DNA from: Dipylidium caninum
Taxonomy: Eukaryota; Platyhelminthes; Cestoda; Cyclophyllidea; Dipylidiidae
Direction: 5' to 3'
Length of the DNA stretch: 64,000 nt
Assembly: GCA_017562135.1 (NCBI GenBank)
Contig: QEYB01000448.1
Coordinates: 186,001 to 250,000 of the forward strand
Both the position numbers and the translations under genes were made by a program. The notes under the pieces are model-generated. The model was not told where the DNA came from, ran no database searches, and saw nothing but the letters and a program-made list of their open reading frames with translations. This document shows, piece after piece, positions 1 through 12,700 of the stretch (position 1 is its first letter; the number at the start of each line of letters is the position of its first letter).

Positions 1-798
1 AATGGTGGGAAAATGTCAACTTGTGGAGAAGGTGTTTAAGACGACAACAGCGCTGAAGCTTCCTGCGGTCGTCGTTCAGTGTCACCATCAGGCAGAATGA
101 GCAGTGCTTGTCGTTTCTTCAGGCTTCTTCTTCTTCTTCTTCTAATGCAGCGACAATGGGGCTCCGCCGCTGGCATGCTCTCGCCCGGCCGTGAGGGTGG
201 CCATGAAGATGCCCACTTGCCCTTGCGGTCGTCCGATCCTCGCACGCCCAGCACTAATGAGTCCACGCTTTTGCCTTCATTATCACTTCTTATGAACGCA
301 GATTTTTCATTGTCACGGGTGAATGGATGGCTATCTCCATGTTCACGAATTGTTGTGTGTGTGTGGACTGGATCCCACTGTCGTCGTTGTCGATTCTTCC
401 TCCTCCTCCTCCTCCTCCTCTTCGCTGCCAAAATGGGCAGGTGGCGGTCTTCCTCGAGGCGAGGAAGACCACGACAACACTCAAACTGCCAGAAGGAGAG
501 AATCAGGCCCACCATCGAGCACTTTTTTCCATTAGCGGTGAATTCATCCCCGAGCGCCTCATTGGCGTTTCACGAAACTCGTCGAGCTGCGCAACGAGTC
601 AATTTCAACTCGTACAAGGAAAAAATGATGCAAATTGCGTTTTGTTTCCATCTGACTATGGCAAACAGTAGAATAAAACGGGCTACCTACACGGGAAAAA
701 TAAAACAGTGAAAATATCGAGCGCGCGTTACAATGTGTCGGCCGCAGTCACAAAGGGGAAAAACTATACACCGACGCCCGTTTCATAGTTTCCAACGG
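1..798 (+). repeat. Inverted-end dispersed repeat, copy R1 (left end outside window)
   Basis: This copy holds the family core: the tcctcctcctcc tract, tcttcctcgaggcgagga, a tcgagctgcgcaacgagtcaat-like block and gcgttttgtttccatctg. It ends with the right terminal motif cccgtttcatagtttccaa at 779-797. Bases 1-40 match 60,460-60,500 of copy R7. It contains no long conserved reading frame; the open frames come from CT-rich low complexity. Confidence 0.65.
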
Positions 799-850
799 AG
801 TAAATTCCACAGCAGCTTAGGGGAGAAGTGGGGCTCTCGTGGACACTTAC

Positions 851-922
851 CGTCCGTGGCTGCGTGGGAGGCGACGGGTGGTAGAGCGGATGAAGGATGC
901 TGGTCGGTATGGAAAACGTCGT
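851..922 (-). other. Candidate exon, possibly alpha2/delta 3' part
   Basis: A 72-bp open block bounded on the minus strand by a strong acceptor (ttattttag) and a strong donor (gtaagtgtcc). Read in phase with the 3775-3870 exon it gives a Pro/Ala/His-rich peptide (PSSALPPVASHAATDG). It resembles no domain I know, so assignment to the calcium channel gene rests only on strand, phase and position. It could equally belong to another gene starting or ending outside the window. Confidence 0.3.
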
Positions 923-1509
923 CTAAAATAAATAAACAGGGCGAAAGTGGGGAGTTTATGAGCCCCAGAATTTCATCGTAAATAGAGTCACAAACAACAA
1001 AAAAGACAGTAAATAAGTGAAGGCGCGGCAAAGGTTAGTCACGGACCTCCTCCAATGGTGTTCGAGGAGTTCGAAAGTCCACACAACCGTGGGGGAAGCA
1101 CAAAACACATCAAATTTAAGAAAGTGACATCCAACCGTTTACCTTTAAGTCGCGTAAGTTTTAAATAATGGGTTAATCTAACCACGGTAGATTGTCAAAG
1201 TCCCTGTAAGGTATCCCCAAGGACAGAACTACTCGAGACGTGTGGTGAGACTCACCGTCTCCTGTGCTTCCTCCAATCACGTCTGTTGAAGCCTCCGACA
1301 CTTCCGCAGTTGAACGTCCTACACGTCGTGGAAAGGTGGAACTCAGTGTCAGGACTCAGCAGGCCAAGGAGGTTAAAAATTCAAATTTACAAGTGGTGAT
1401 AAGGTGGAAAAAGGAAATACTCTTCGTGGAGCACAGGGAGAGGCGGCGGATGGCGTCGCGACGTTACTGACCAGTGTCATCAACTAAATGATTGTTCTAA
1501 GTTGCCTTC

Positions 1510-2880
1510 CAGAAAAATATAACTTTATTAAGCTACGCTCAGTTTGAAAGGCATTAGCGTCATTACGAGCTCCACCAGCCGAGGAGTTCTGCATGGAACG
1601 ACGAAAGACGCAGACTCAGGCGCTGGCCACGTGGCGGACGTGTCAACGCATCCCAAAGTGGAACCGACAACTTCTTTGGCGAGTTGCCAAAGATCTGTGG
1701 GGCTGCGCACCCTCATGGTGGGCAACAACAGACCCACGACGATCTGCCGCTTCTGGCCACTTTGCCCAAAGTGCATCGCCCAGTTTCAGCGAGTCGTCGA
1801 AAGAGCACGCTTGAATCAGTCGCCTGGTCGTTCAGTGAAAGTTCAAAGTGCACAATCTCTTTTTCTAATCCCACCAGACTGACAACGGAATCGCCTTGTG
1901 GTGAGTCTCCGCCATTGATGTCGTTGGGTCTCGCACCATCCACGAACTCCTCCGATTAACCTTGGCCTAAACTACCCACTTTTCTTCGTCGGTAGGTGGT
2001 CTTTTTTGAAAAGTGGCTCAACTTCTGCGAATCTCAGATGCAACGACTCACTGATGCTGCTGACGCGGTGCACCAAATGCATTTCCTTAAGCCGGTGAGG
2101 GATTCAAGGGCCGAGTTTCCCCACGTAGCCGAGGCTTTTTAATTTTCCTCTCGATGCATGTACGCGATTGGCATCTGAGCGCCTCCACAACATCACGTCC
2201 TGTGCTCTGACGCGCAGATTCGACAAGGGTCTCCGTCGCGGTGAGCCGCGTCGGCTTCGACGGGACTGGACGGCCAGATCGTTGGGCATTTCTCGATGAA
2301 GCATCACCGGGAAGAAATTTTGCAAGCAAATTTCGACCACACCGTCACGGTGAAAGTTCAAAAAGCAGACTTCCTTCTTATAATCCCACCAGACTGACAG
2401 CAGAACCGCCTTTTGGTGAATCTTTGCCAGTGATTTCGTCTGGGCTGGTGCGTCGTGCACCGTCCACAGTCTCCTCCGACTAGCACTGTTCTCAACCGTC
2501 CACTTTCCGTCGTCAGGAGGCGAGCAATGGATCAACTTTGTTGAGAATCTCACATTCGACGATTCGCAGGTGATGCTCAAGAATTCCCTCAAGCTGCTGG
2601 CGCGGGATCCAGAGGCCGAGTTTCCTGACGTGGCCGAGTTTTTTTACTTTCCCTTTCAATGCCCGAACGCGACTCGCATCTGAACTTCTCTGCAACCTCA
2701 CCTCCTGTGCTCTGACGCCCTCGTCCGCTTCAACTGGACGGACGACCGGATCGCTGGGCATTTCTCGATGAAGCATCACCAGAACGAAATCTGTCAAAGC
2801 AATTTTGGCCACACTGTCTTTCTCCCAAGGCTTCATTCCCGCCCATGGCACGTATGATTCTTTCTGCCCTGCGATGCCTT
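1510..2880 (-). pseudogene. Mariner-family transposase fossil with internal tandem duplication
   Basis: Degenerate minus-strand reading frames, broken by stops and frameshifts, carry mariner transposase signatures in order. Near 2.6-2.87 kb is the helix-turn-helix part (REMPSDPVVRP, LKGKVKKLGHVRKLGLWIP). At 2.35-2.57 kb is the catalytic part (WTVHDAPAQ, LLSVWWDYKKEVCFL). At 2.1-2.34 kb the helix-turn-helix part occurs again (RNAQRSGRPV, LGYVGKLGP). At 1.8-2.05 kb a second catalytic part follows (VSLVGLEKEIVHFELSLN). At 1.51-1.8 kb is a C-terminal part matching the mariner HLFRSMQN motif (FRRSMQNS). On the plus strand the duplication shows as two copies of a block containing aatcccaccagactgacag, near 1.87 and 2.38 kb. 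The unit is about 520 bp. It lies in sense orientation inside the putative calcium channel gene. Confidence 0.65.
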
Positions 2881-3774
2881 CTTGCCTCTTCGGGAACAAT
2901 ACAAAAAAGCGTGTCTGAGGTGAACTTCTTGTTCTCCCACTTTGAAATTGAAATCTCAACAGACCTACGCAGCTCAACGAGGTAAAGTCCAAACAACGAA
3001 GGGAAAAAACATACATACACGTTGGGCGCTCTGAACACGCTAACGAAAGAAAGGAAGGTGTAAAATTTATCTGTCGGCACCATCCACAATCACTTGGTCG
3101 CCAACCCGACACATCGGACGCGGCGAGGAGGTTTTCCTTGCCTTCCCCACCTCTTTCTGCCCCTGCCTCCCCGCTGTCCCTCCCCCTCTCCCTCCTCCCG
3201 GTGTTGCCGCTTTAAGTCAAAGCTCATTTAAGCCTCAAGACAATGGCAAAAGCTCTGGAGGTGGCGAGGTCTCGGGAGCCCGGAGTGTTGTTGGCGCACA
3301 CAACTGGCGGCAGAAGCCGGGCCCAAGACCGCTTCCATCGCGCCCAACGGGTGGGGAAACGCTTTCATCCAGTCATGTTTCGCTTGTTCCTCCTTGTTTC
3401 CGTCTTTTTTACAAGTGGTGGGAGAGGTGGATTTCACTGCGCCCTGCCGGCACAGAGAACGCAGCACCTACGTGGATAGTCGACCGAGCGAGTGACGTTG
3501 GCATCGGGAATCGGCGGCAGTCCGGACCAAACTAGAACAGATCAAAAGTTACGAGCCCTTAAAGCGATTACAGAGTTGAAGTGGCAGGGATAAAGGAGAC
3601 TAAGATTCGTGCTAAGTGTGTTTTGACAAAAGAAGAGGGTGTTTTGTGATGCTCGAGTTCTCGGTTCCACCATAGTAAAAAATAGCCTGCTACTCCCCAC
3701 TGGCGTGTCACTCTGTTAAATAGTAAGAATAAAATAAAAAAAAACAGTAGGAAAGGTTAATCACAAACACTTAC

Positions 3775-6700
3775 ATTCTTCGGGGATCCACGTAGACTCG
3801 GGAGACGACCACGTGTCCGAAGTGACTGCGCCTAAAAAAGCGAAGGTGACCCTCGTCTGAGCCCGAAAGCCTACGACAGGCAGATGAAACGACCGTTGAT
3901 CGGTGAGAGACCATTTTAGGGTAAAAATAGCAGATGCTCTCAACCACGAAGACGAGGCAGCCTGCCAATGCCATCATTAACGTGAAGGGAGGCAACTTTG
4001 ACACTCGTTCGGGAGCTACTTTAATGCATTTCGTAAAAAAACATAGTCTTACTTGAGGGCGGCGGTGTTGACGGGAAAGTGAAGACGGGCAGCTCCTCGG
4101 CATCCGGAATGACCGGTTCTGCAGATTTAAAAGAAAGCATGGGACTAAAATTTGGCGGAGTCAGAAAAGAAGAGGTCGGTGAGAGTAGTCAGTCAGTCTT
4201 AAGTAAAGAAGAGCGGTGAAGCGGCCCAAAAGTTTGCATTCTAGAAAGTTGTAATTGAGCGGCGACGGTCCATCTTGCATGATCCACGATTTCCCCCACC
4301 TCCCCCCCCCACTAACGTTTATTCCAAAGTGTAAAATACCCTAAGCATACGGCACTTGACAGAGTGAGCTTCTAGACAACTCCATTCCACCGACCGACCG
4401 ACCGACCGACCCACCGACGCACCGACCAAAAAAGCTTCAATATGACATTTTCCCACATCTTCAGCATTCACCCGTTATTTCTCTGACCGAATTAATTTTA
4501 AGATAAAAATATACATTATCCAAATTGATATCATAGCGGACTTTGAATTGTTTATTAAGTCTAAAAAGGGAGACATTTTTCCAAAAAGCATGTATTATTC
4601 GTCCACTCGATGACAGGAAGTCGTGGATGTCATTGAAAGTGAAAACCAGCACTTTTTGTCCCCCCCTTCTATCCAACCCAACAGCCTGTCCCGGGGACCC
4701 GCGGACATTCACTTTGCCAGTCTCCGCACACAGTGTCAAAGCCGTTCCACTGTAGCCCGACGCGCGGTCGGGTGTCCGGGCTGGACTCGCCCACTCGCCT
4801 CGGACCTGGGAGTGGGGCGGCTTTACTGTTTGAGCGAAATACCGTCGGTGTTTGCCACGATACACAGCTACTTTTAATTGGATCAAGTGACAAGGAAAAG
4901 GGGAGTTCCAAAGCCCCGTCACCTTAGTCAAGGAAGTCAGGCTCTTTGTAATGCGAAAGGGGGATATTTTAGCTGTTGACACTTACTGCTTGAACCTAAT
5001 TTTTTTCTCAGTCACAATGAAGTTTGTTTGGTTGGTGACGCTTTTAGCGTTGAGGGAATAAAGAAGACTTTTAAGCGGAAGAATGAGAAGAGGAAGAAGA
5101 GTTGACCGACCTGTCAACTTCGGCTGGATCCAAAACAGCAGACCATGGGAGTCGAGGACACGTTGCCAAATGGAGGAGTTTGCAAAATCAGCCGTCATGA
5201 GCGGTTCGAACTCCTGTTTAAAGCTGGAAAAAAGGGGCGTAAAAGCGACATCACAACTTTTTCCACCCTCAAAGTAGTGTCCAAGTGTACCTGCCAACTG
5301 GGCAAGTTAGTCTTAAGAAAAAGGAAAAAAGGTTCGTGACACTACGACTTGGGAAAGGGACGTACAGGGAAGGGAAGATGAAGCCCAGACCGGAGGTGAA
5401 GAAGACCGAGCGAGCGACGACATAATTCGACATGGGCGACGACGCCCACGCCCGGAGAACATCCAGACCGACGAGGAGGTCGGAGAGAAAGTGGCCCTCG
5501 TAGAAGCTGTTGCCTAAATTCGAAACAATCCACTTCAACCATGGCGAAAGTAAAGCGTGTCTGACGGTTCTACAATCACTGCCGCCGGGTGGACGAGTGC
5601 CAGAACAAAAGGAAAACCTTTTCCAGTGAGGCTGGGGAAATCGGGTGAGTGTGGGGGAGTTTCCGAGTCCACGGGTCTATTTATAGTTGACGTGGGTTTT
5701 TGAGTGTCCGAAGGCCCTATGTGCAGTCCGAGCAACTCACTGAAAGGTTGATGAGGAAAAGTAAATGATTCGTTTGACTTGAGGATGTGATGGGAGCGCC
5801 TTCCTAAAGAAGAGGGGAATTAAGACACTTCAAAAATGCCAGAATCGTGCGAGGGGCAGTGTTGACAAGACTGCGAAGAAAATGTCCATAGCGACAAGCG
5901 GCTGCAACTATTGAGGAAAGAAAAGAGTGTTTCATCCAAAAAAGGGCATTCACGCTCTGAGAAGTTGGTCACCCCTTGGCTTTCGATGTCGGTCCACACA
6001 GACGAGGAACATTTAAGGATGCACGAAAGGAAGCTGGGGGGCGGGGGGGGAGGGAGGGAGAAACGATGTCCTACCAAAGTCATACTCCTGAACGAAGTGG
6101 AGAAGCCGCATAATCTGCTCCACGCCCTTTGGATCGTCGGCGAAAAAGTCTGTCAACCAACTGCGCTTCCTGCGGGTCAAGACGCCCTCACCGTCCTCCC
6201 TGCCCACCGACTCGGCCTCGCTCGGTGTCGTCGTCATGGGCGTCGACGTGGTCCACTCGCTGAGGTCCCGCAGGCCGAAGAGGCCGTCCAAGAAGGACAG
6301 AGTCGTCGTCTTCGCCGCATCGACGGTTGTCGCCTCGGCGGTGGAGGTCTCCGCCATCGTAGTCGTTGTCTCCGTCATGCTCGTGGCAGTCGTCGGGGCG
6401 GCCGTGGTCGTCGTCGTCGTCGTCGTCGTGGTTGGCGGTGCGAGGATGCGTGAAAAACTGGGCTTCCGGCAGTTGGCGAGGATTGGAGACAAGACTACGT
6501 CCACCGGCAGTAGCAGGGCAGAGATGTCTTCTGAAGGACACAATTTTGTCCGCCGGGGTGAATAGAAGCAGCAATTGCCTCAACCTCCCCGCCACATTCG
6601 CCATTAAAGCCGTGCGACTGTTTGAATTCTCCCTTTTCTCCCCCAAATTATGCCCAAATCGGGCGACATGAGGCATTCCCATCTCCTCCCACTATCCAAC

Positions 6701-9700
6701 ACACAGAGCTTCCATGAAACGGGTATTGGGTGCGTCTAGAACAAAAGGCGCCATTTCGCATATTTTAATTATAATATTCCATCAAACTGACTGCCGATGG
6801 CATCTGCGACCTTCTGCCAACGGTTGGACAACTCACATAGGTCGTCTTCAACAAACATCCTTACTTACTTACTTACTTGCTTACTTGGAGTCAATAAACG
6901 ACTCAAAGACTCTTGTAACATCATTTTGGTGAGTGTATTCTTTTCGCCCCTAAAAAATACTTCCTAATTATGGGATGAAAGCGGAGGATGTGGTGAAGTG
7001 GCAACGTGGCAACGTGGCCGCCTCCCCACCCCCACGCGACTGCGGACAAACGCTGTTGCCTGCTGTGGAGCTCGGGGCAGAGGTGGAACTCCAGCAGACC
7101 ATGAAACGGGTCGGCTGGACGAGCCTACGTGAATCCAGTGTCGACTAAACTGGACTGGCCTGGACTGGCCTGCCAACAACATTCCATTCATTTCAACGTC
7201 CCACTGCGCCCCTTTCGCAGGCTTCTCTTCAAAAGGAAGAAAGGAAGGACGAGAACAACTGCACAGTGGATGTTACATCGTCTGAGCCAAAAGAGTTTGT
7301 GGAGAAAATATTTAATTTTCCAACAGGAATTTAAGTTTCACGTCGTCGTCGTCGTCGTCAAGCGCCACCATCTTCCTGAAATGTTTCGCCGTGCCGACAA
7401 GCAATGCTCACTCGGGGGGCGTCCCAGCCTATGCTAACCACAATTCCTCTGGACAGTTCACCCCCGGTTGCGTCCCGAGGGTGTCTTCTCATCCACCCAT
7501 CAGCTTCAGCGTCTTCGAGTGCCCGACGAAATCCACACTTCATCACAAGTGAGGATTCCATGTCACACAGTTGACGGCGAGCGTGCGCTGCTCTTGCGAT
7601 CCCTCCAGGCTCCGCAGTTCCGTCCTTCGTGTGGCCGGCATAGATGAATCCTACTTTTTTTGCTTTACTACTTTACTTATTGTGCGCAGATTTTGTTTTA
7701 TCACAGTCGGAGTCGTATGGATGGCTACTTCCCAGTTCAGACCCAAGTTTACGAGTAATTCCCTGTGTAGAGCGGATTCCACAGTCGTCGTCCTCAAGTC
7801 CATACGAATGGACGCCTCATCTGGTCGTCGTGCGTTATCATGACCACTTGCTCCTTCGACACGTACATTTCTCTACTTTGCTTTAAGTGTACGCGGAGGT
7901 TTCCACACGACCGTGTGGATGGAGGGTTTGTGTTTAGTCTTGACCAAATTTCACGAATTCTTGTATGTCTGTGTTTCGGATCCCACAGTTGGCGCCTTTA
8001 ATTCTTTCACTCCCTTGCCAACACGAGCCGATGATGGTCTTCCTCGAGACGAGGCGCCTCGACGACACTCAAGCGCCAGAAGGAATTTTTTCGAAACCAT
8101 CATCGAGCATTTACTTCCTTATTGGTGAATCTATTCCCGACTGTCTCGTTCATGTTCTTCGAAGCTTGTCGAGCTGCGCCACGATCCACCTTGAACTTGC
8201 ACAAGAAACGTAAATGCAAATTACGTTTTGTCTCCATCTAATCTTGACCAAAAATAAGATAAAATGGGATACAAACGCAGGGAAATTACAGGGAATGAGT
8301 GGGAAGAAAACCTTCAAAACTCCTAAATGTAAATATCGAGGTCAGATGAACAGAAACTGAACAAAAACGCCCGTTTTGTAGCTACCAAACTGATAACAGT
8401 TGCGGGGCAAATCCTAAACCCTCCTAAGAGCCATTAAACGCGCCTCCAAAGCCGATTCGTCCCGGACTTACCGCCATCAACGAGGACAGTATCTGGCGTC
8501 GTGGTTAGGTGCTCCTTCTGCGACAGGAACTGCACGTCAAAATCGCGATCTGTGGCAGTCACCAGGCAAATACTAAAGAAATTGTATGAGAAACAGTCTC
8601 AAATGTGGGCACGAAAGGGCATAGGTTGGTGGGTGGTAAAGAAAAAAGAGAGAGGAAGCAGCGGCTTACCTATAATCCGTCTCCGGAATCGGCGTGTATG
8701 CGTACGTTCGGAGGGTGCGGTGGGCGTGGACCTACAATGTCATTTTTTATTTGTTCTTTTTTAAAAAAACATCCGGAGGAGGAGGAGCGTGGGGGGGGGG
8801 GAAATTGCACCACTATCACCACGACCGGAGGAGACCTACGATCTCGGATCGCGGAACACGAACTCGCCTCGACTTCAGCCCCTTCCATGCCCGCCCCAGC
8901 GGTCTTCGCCTCCCCTCGCCGTTAGACAATCAGATGTGAAACAGGCAGATGGAAAAGGTGAAATATAACCGGGATTAGCTGATAGATTTGCTGTCTCGGA
9001 TGGAGGAAAGTAGGGAGGAGGAGGAGGAAGAGGAGGGGCAGGCAGAAGGGGAGGAGGTAGAGGAGAGAGAAGGAAGCAGGATGAAATTCAAAGAAGGCTA
9101 GCCAGTACGAGAATGCGACCTGTCGGTACGAAGCCACAATCCGCATCGGGCCACGAAATTAATTTCAATAGCAGTGCAAAGCCCCTTGACTCCTCCCCAG
9201 TCAGAACAAGTGTTTTGAGTGATAATAACAGGCTTAAAACGTGGATTTCACAGTGGGTAATCGGCGGTTCTCCACTCAAAAGTAACAGCTGAGTTGACGA
9301 GACGTCTAATTTCTTCCCGCTTCCAACGGGACACTTTTGTTACAGGATGAAGTTAACCGAAGGTCAGTCAGCACGACAGACATCGTCGAGAATGCGACTT
9401 TTCAGGACAAAGTCACAGTCCGCATCGAAGCCACAAGATTCAATTCCATGGCAGTCGCCAGTTCCATGAAATGCGCACAACTAGGAGACATTTTTCAGTC
9501 CTTACTCGAGGGGAAAACCTCCCCTTTGTTTGGTTGTCTTTCACCGTCAAGTGAATGTCACACGCTGGCGACCTTTCACCCGGTTCCCATTTGACTGGAG
9601 GGCTGACCCTAACAGCCTCTCCTCGGTTGAGCGGACCTCTAACAGTGAAGAATACCCCAAACTTCTAGGACGCCTTACTGCATTTTCTCGCCGCTAAACC

Positions 9701-12700
9701 GCGACTTTCTCCCTTTTCTCCCCGTTAAGCCACACGATAAGGGCGGGGGCGCGGGGGGGGGGGCAAGAATGGAAGCAGGACGTTGCGGCAATGAGGAGGT
9801 GGAGGGTGAAAAGCATCCAGTTAAACGAGAGAAAATCGCCTACCTCATCCATGAAAACGGCGAAATCGTCCAGTATTGTGACGCCTTCAGTGTTGTCAAT
9901 GAGATTACTGCGCACCTGGCAGGCAGGAGGAGGAGGAGAACACACAATCACCTGAAACGTTCTCTTCCTCCCCAACCCCCCAACATTTCTTGTGAAGTGA
10001 GAACAACAAAAAAAAAAAAGAAATGCCGAGAGGTGACAAGTGCTCGAAGGATGTCTCATTCATAAACTATAAAAGGGGCGGTGAGGAAAAGCAGAAAACG
10101 CAGAGGAAAATTGTTTACATTGCTTTTTGTATTCAACCGAAACGACTTTCCACCAACGATTTGGCAAGTCATGTATGCATTGTTTAAAAAAAACCTTACT
10201 TTTAGAGTTTATGAATCATTCCAAGTGTGTTTAGTATTATTTTGGCTATTGTACCTCTTTTCCACTAAAAATAGCTCAGAATTACGAAAAGGCTGTAGAA
10301 AATGGCCGCTGAAAATTGCGGTAAAATGTCATCCGCAGTTGCTTCAGCTCGTGTGGTCGGCGCATATGAGTCCACTTTTCCTTTCTTTATCATTTATTGT
10401 ACGCTGATGTTGTTTTAACACAGTCGTATGGACGTTTATTTCTTAAGTGGGGCCGAATTTCGCAATCTGTTGGGTATGTGGATCCGATTTCACGGTCGTC
10501 GTCCTCGATTCCTCCTCCTCCTCGTCAACACAGAGCGTTGGCGGTCTTCCTCGAGACCAGGCGCCGCCTTGGCAACACTCAAATCGCCAGAACGGACATT
10601 TTGGAGCCATCATGGCGCACAATTTTTCGCCAAATGCCTCATTAATGTTTCTCGAAGCCTGTCGAACTGCGCCACGAGTCAGTTTCAACTCGTACAGGAA
10701 AAAGAGATGACGTAAATCGCTTTTAGTTTGCGGAAAATAAAGTAAAAATAGAAAAAAAATACAAAATAATTTCACAAAATGACTGAAAAGAACATCTTTA
10801 GCCCTTATGAGTAAAAGTAAAGAGTGCCGGTTACAATGTGCCTCTCTCAGTCGTGGCCGAACACAGACCAAACGAAAAACTCCCAGTTCAGGGTTTCCAA
10901 CCTGGGAGCACCCTGTTTTGGGGAAAAAATTCCCATCGGTCAGTGGTTTCAAAGCCACTTTTGAAAAGTCAACTTTTTTACCATTTAAAGTGGAGTTGAT
11001 CAAATAATAAAGAGTCTGCAGTGAAAGCCGAATGAACACTGCCGGAGGGGAAATTAAAAAAAAGTTATTTTGAAAGAGAGGCAGACGAAAGGGAGGCCAG
11101 CCTTACCGTCAAAAGTTCTGTGACATTCGAGGCCTCAATGTCCATTATGTCAATGTCAATTGTTTGAGCGGAGAGTTTGCGCTAGAATCAGAGAGGAGGA
11201 CAGTTGAATAAATGGATGTTTCTCGCCAACGCTTGGCCCCGCCGAGAATTCCTCCCCTCTCCAGAACACCAAATCCGCCTAACTTTGCCCACGTAATGTT
11301 AATTTAGTAATAAAAACTTTTTACGCAAGTAGACAGGAACTTGTGAGGACATCCACGTTACTCGGTGGGAGGGTGAAAGAGTAGCCTCTGGCGGGATTAA
11401 ATAACCGGAGCGTGCGCCTTCACAAGAGGCATCTTGAAGTCACCTACGTAGGATTTTAGAAGGGGGTGGAAGAGGACGAAACCATTGTTGTCCACCATGA
11501 ACGCATAGTCCGTGGGACTGTTCTACAACAACGAGAACAAAATGCGTCGTAAAGACTCGGTGGAGGGAAAAACTGGAGCAACAACGCGCTTGTCAGGACT
11601 CACAAGATACGTTTGCAGTAGATCAACCATTTCTCGGGCGGAAACATCAGTCCCCATTATCCCCAGAAGGCTGAGTCCAACCTAAAGGGAAGGTGTGTTG
11701 GAGCACAGGTCGCCTTCTACGCACAAAAATCCCTTTCATAATTACAATTTTGCCAACCTAGTGGTTGTGAGGAGATTTTGTGGACAGAAAAGGTGAAGAA
11801 CTCACTGTTCTATTGTAGACAGCCATGGTCAAACTCGCCATCGGGCCAATTTCCTAAAGTTAAGATGGAAATTTTGACCACAGTAGGAAAAGTGTACATC
11901 CGCGGTTCACTGCAGAGCATGCGAGGCGAAGTGGACGACGTCTACGCGAGAGCAGCCATGCATTCAACATGCTGACGTAGAATTACTGGCATCCAGCACG
12001 AGATACCGCTCGGCGCTTACTTCGGCTATTTTAAAGGGGAAAATGTCTGCGGCATGATGAACCACGAGATCCAATTTCTGGGGATGGAATTTCTTCGTTG
12101 AACCATAATGTGTGGCATGATCCGTGAAGTGCTACATTAACAATGGTCAAATGATACCACCGGTGATGCGTTTCAGTTACACATTTCGCATAAATTTGGA
12201 TGAACTCACACGGAGAAAGTTGGAGAGAGCGCCTATTACGGGTATTTGAGCAAACGCACCTAAGGTAAAAAGTGGGGAGTGCAAGGCACAGCCAGCACAG
12301 TGTAATTCAAAATCTCTCTACTAACCAAGCAGTCTATCCTCATCATTTCGTAAATTAAAAAAAAAAAATTCACAACTTTTGGCCCGAATAAAAATATCCA
12401 GCCCTACGCAGTTAACAGAGCGATAAAAAGCCTGTTCCGCTGCCAAACTGATGTGAACTTTCCGCAAGTTTTACCATAAAGTTGAAAACAAAAAGCCGAT
12501 TTTAGATTATTACCCGTAACTGCAATAAATCAGAACAAAGGCAACGCCTGTCAACCCGAGGCCACTGGTGTAAAGAAGTTGCTTAAACGGAAAATGTACA
12601 TGACGCTGCCCCACATGCTACATTTCCACTGCATTCCACGTTTGGGAGACTATTTTCTCTGCCTTATGCTACCGTCATTATACAAAACCGAATTCATTTA

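Noticed and set aside
79..711. Plus-strand open frame of 210 codons rich in Leu and Ser runs
   Set aside because: It lies within repeat copy R1; the residue runs come from the tcctcctcc tract and equivalent frames in other copies are broken.
6236..6565. Plus-strand open frame with Val-rich hydrophobic run resembling a membrane helix
   Set aside because: Antisense of the Thr codon run in the alpha2/delta exon; the same artefact recurs antisense to the pseudo-exon at 44.4 kb.
7571..7843. 90-codon open frame that is almost identical at 42,912-43,184 on the other strand
   Set aside because: The conservation is explained by the inverted duplication; the frame is inside a repeat and lacks a domain.
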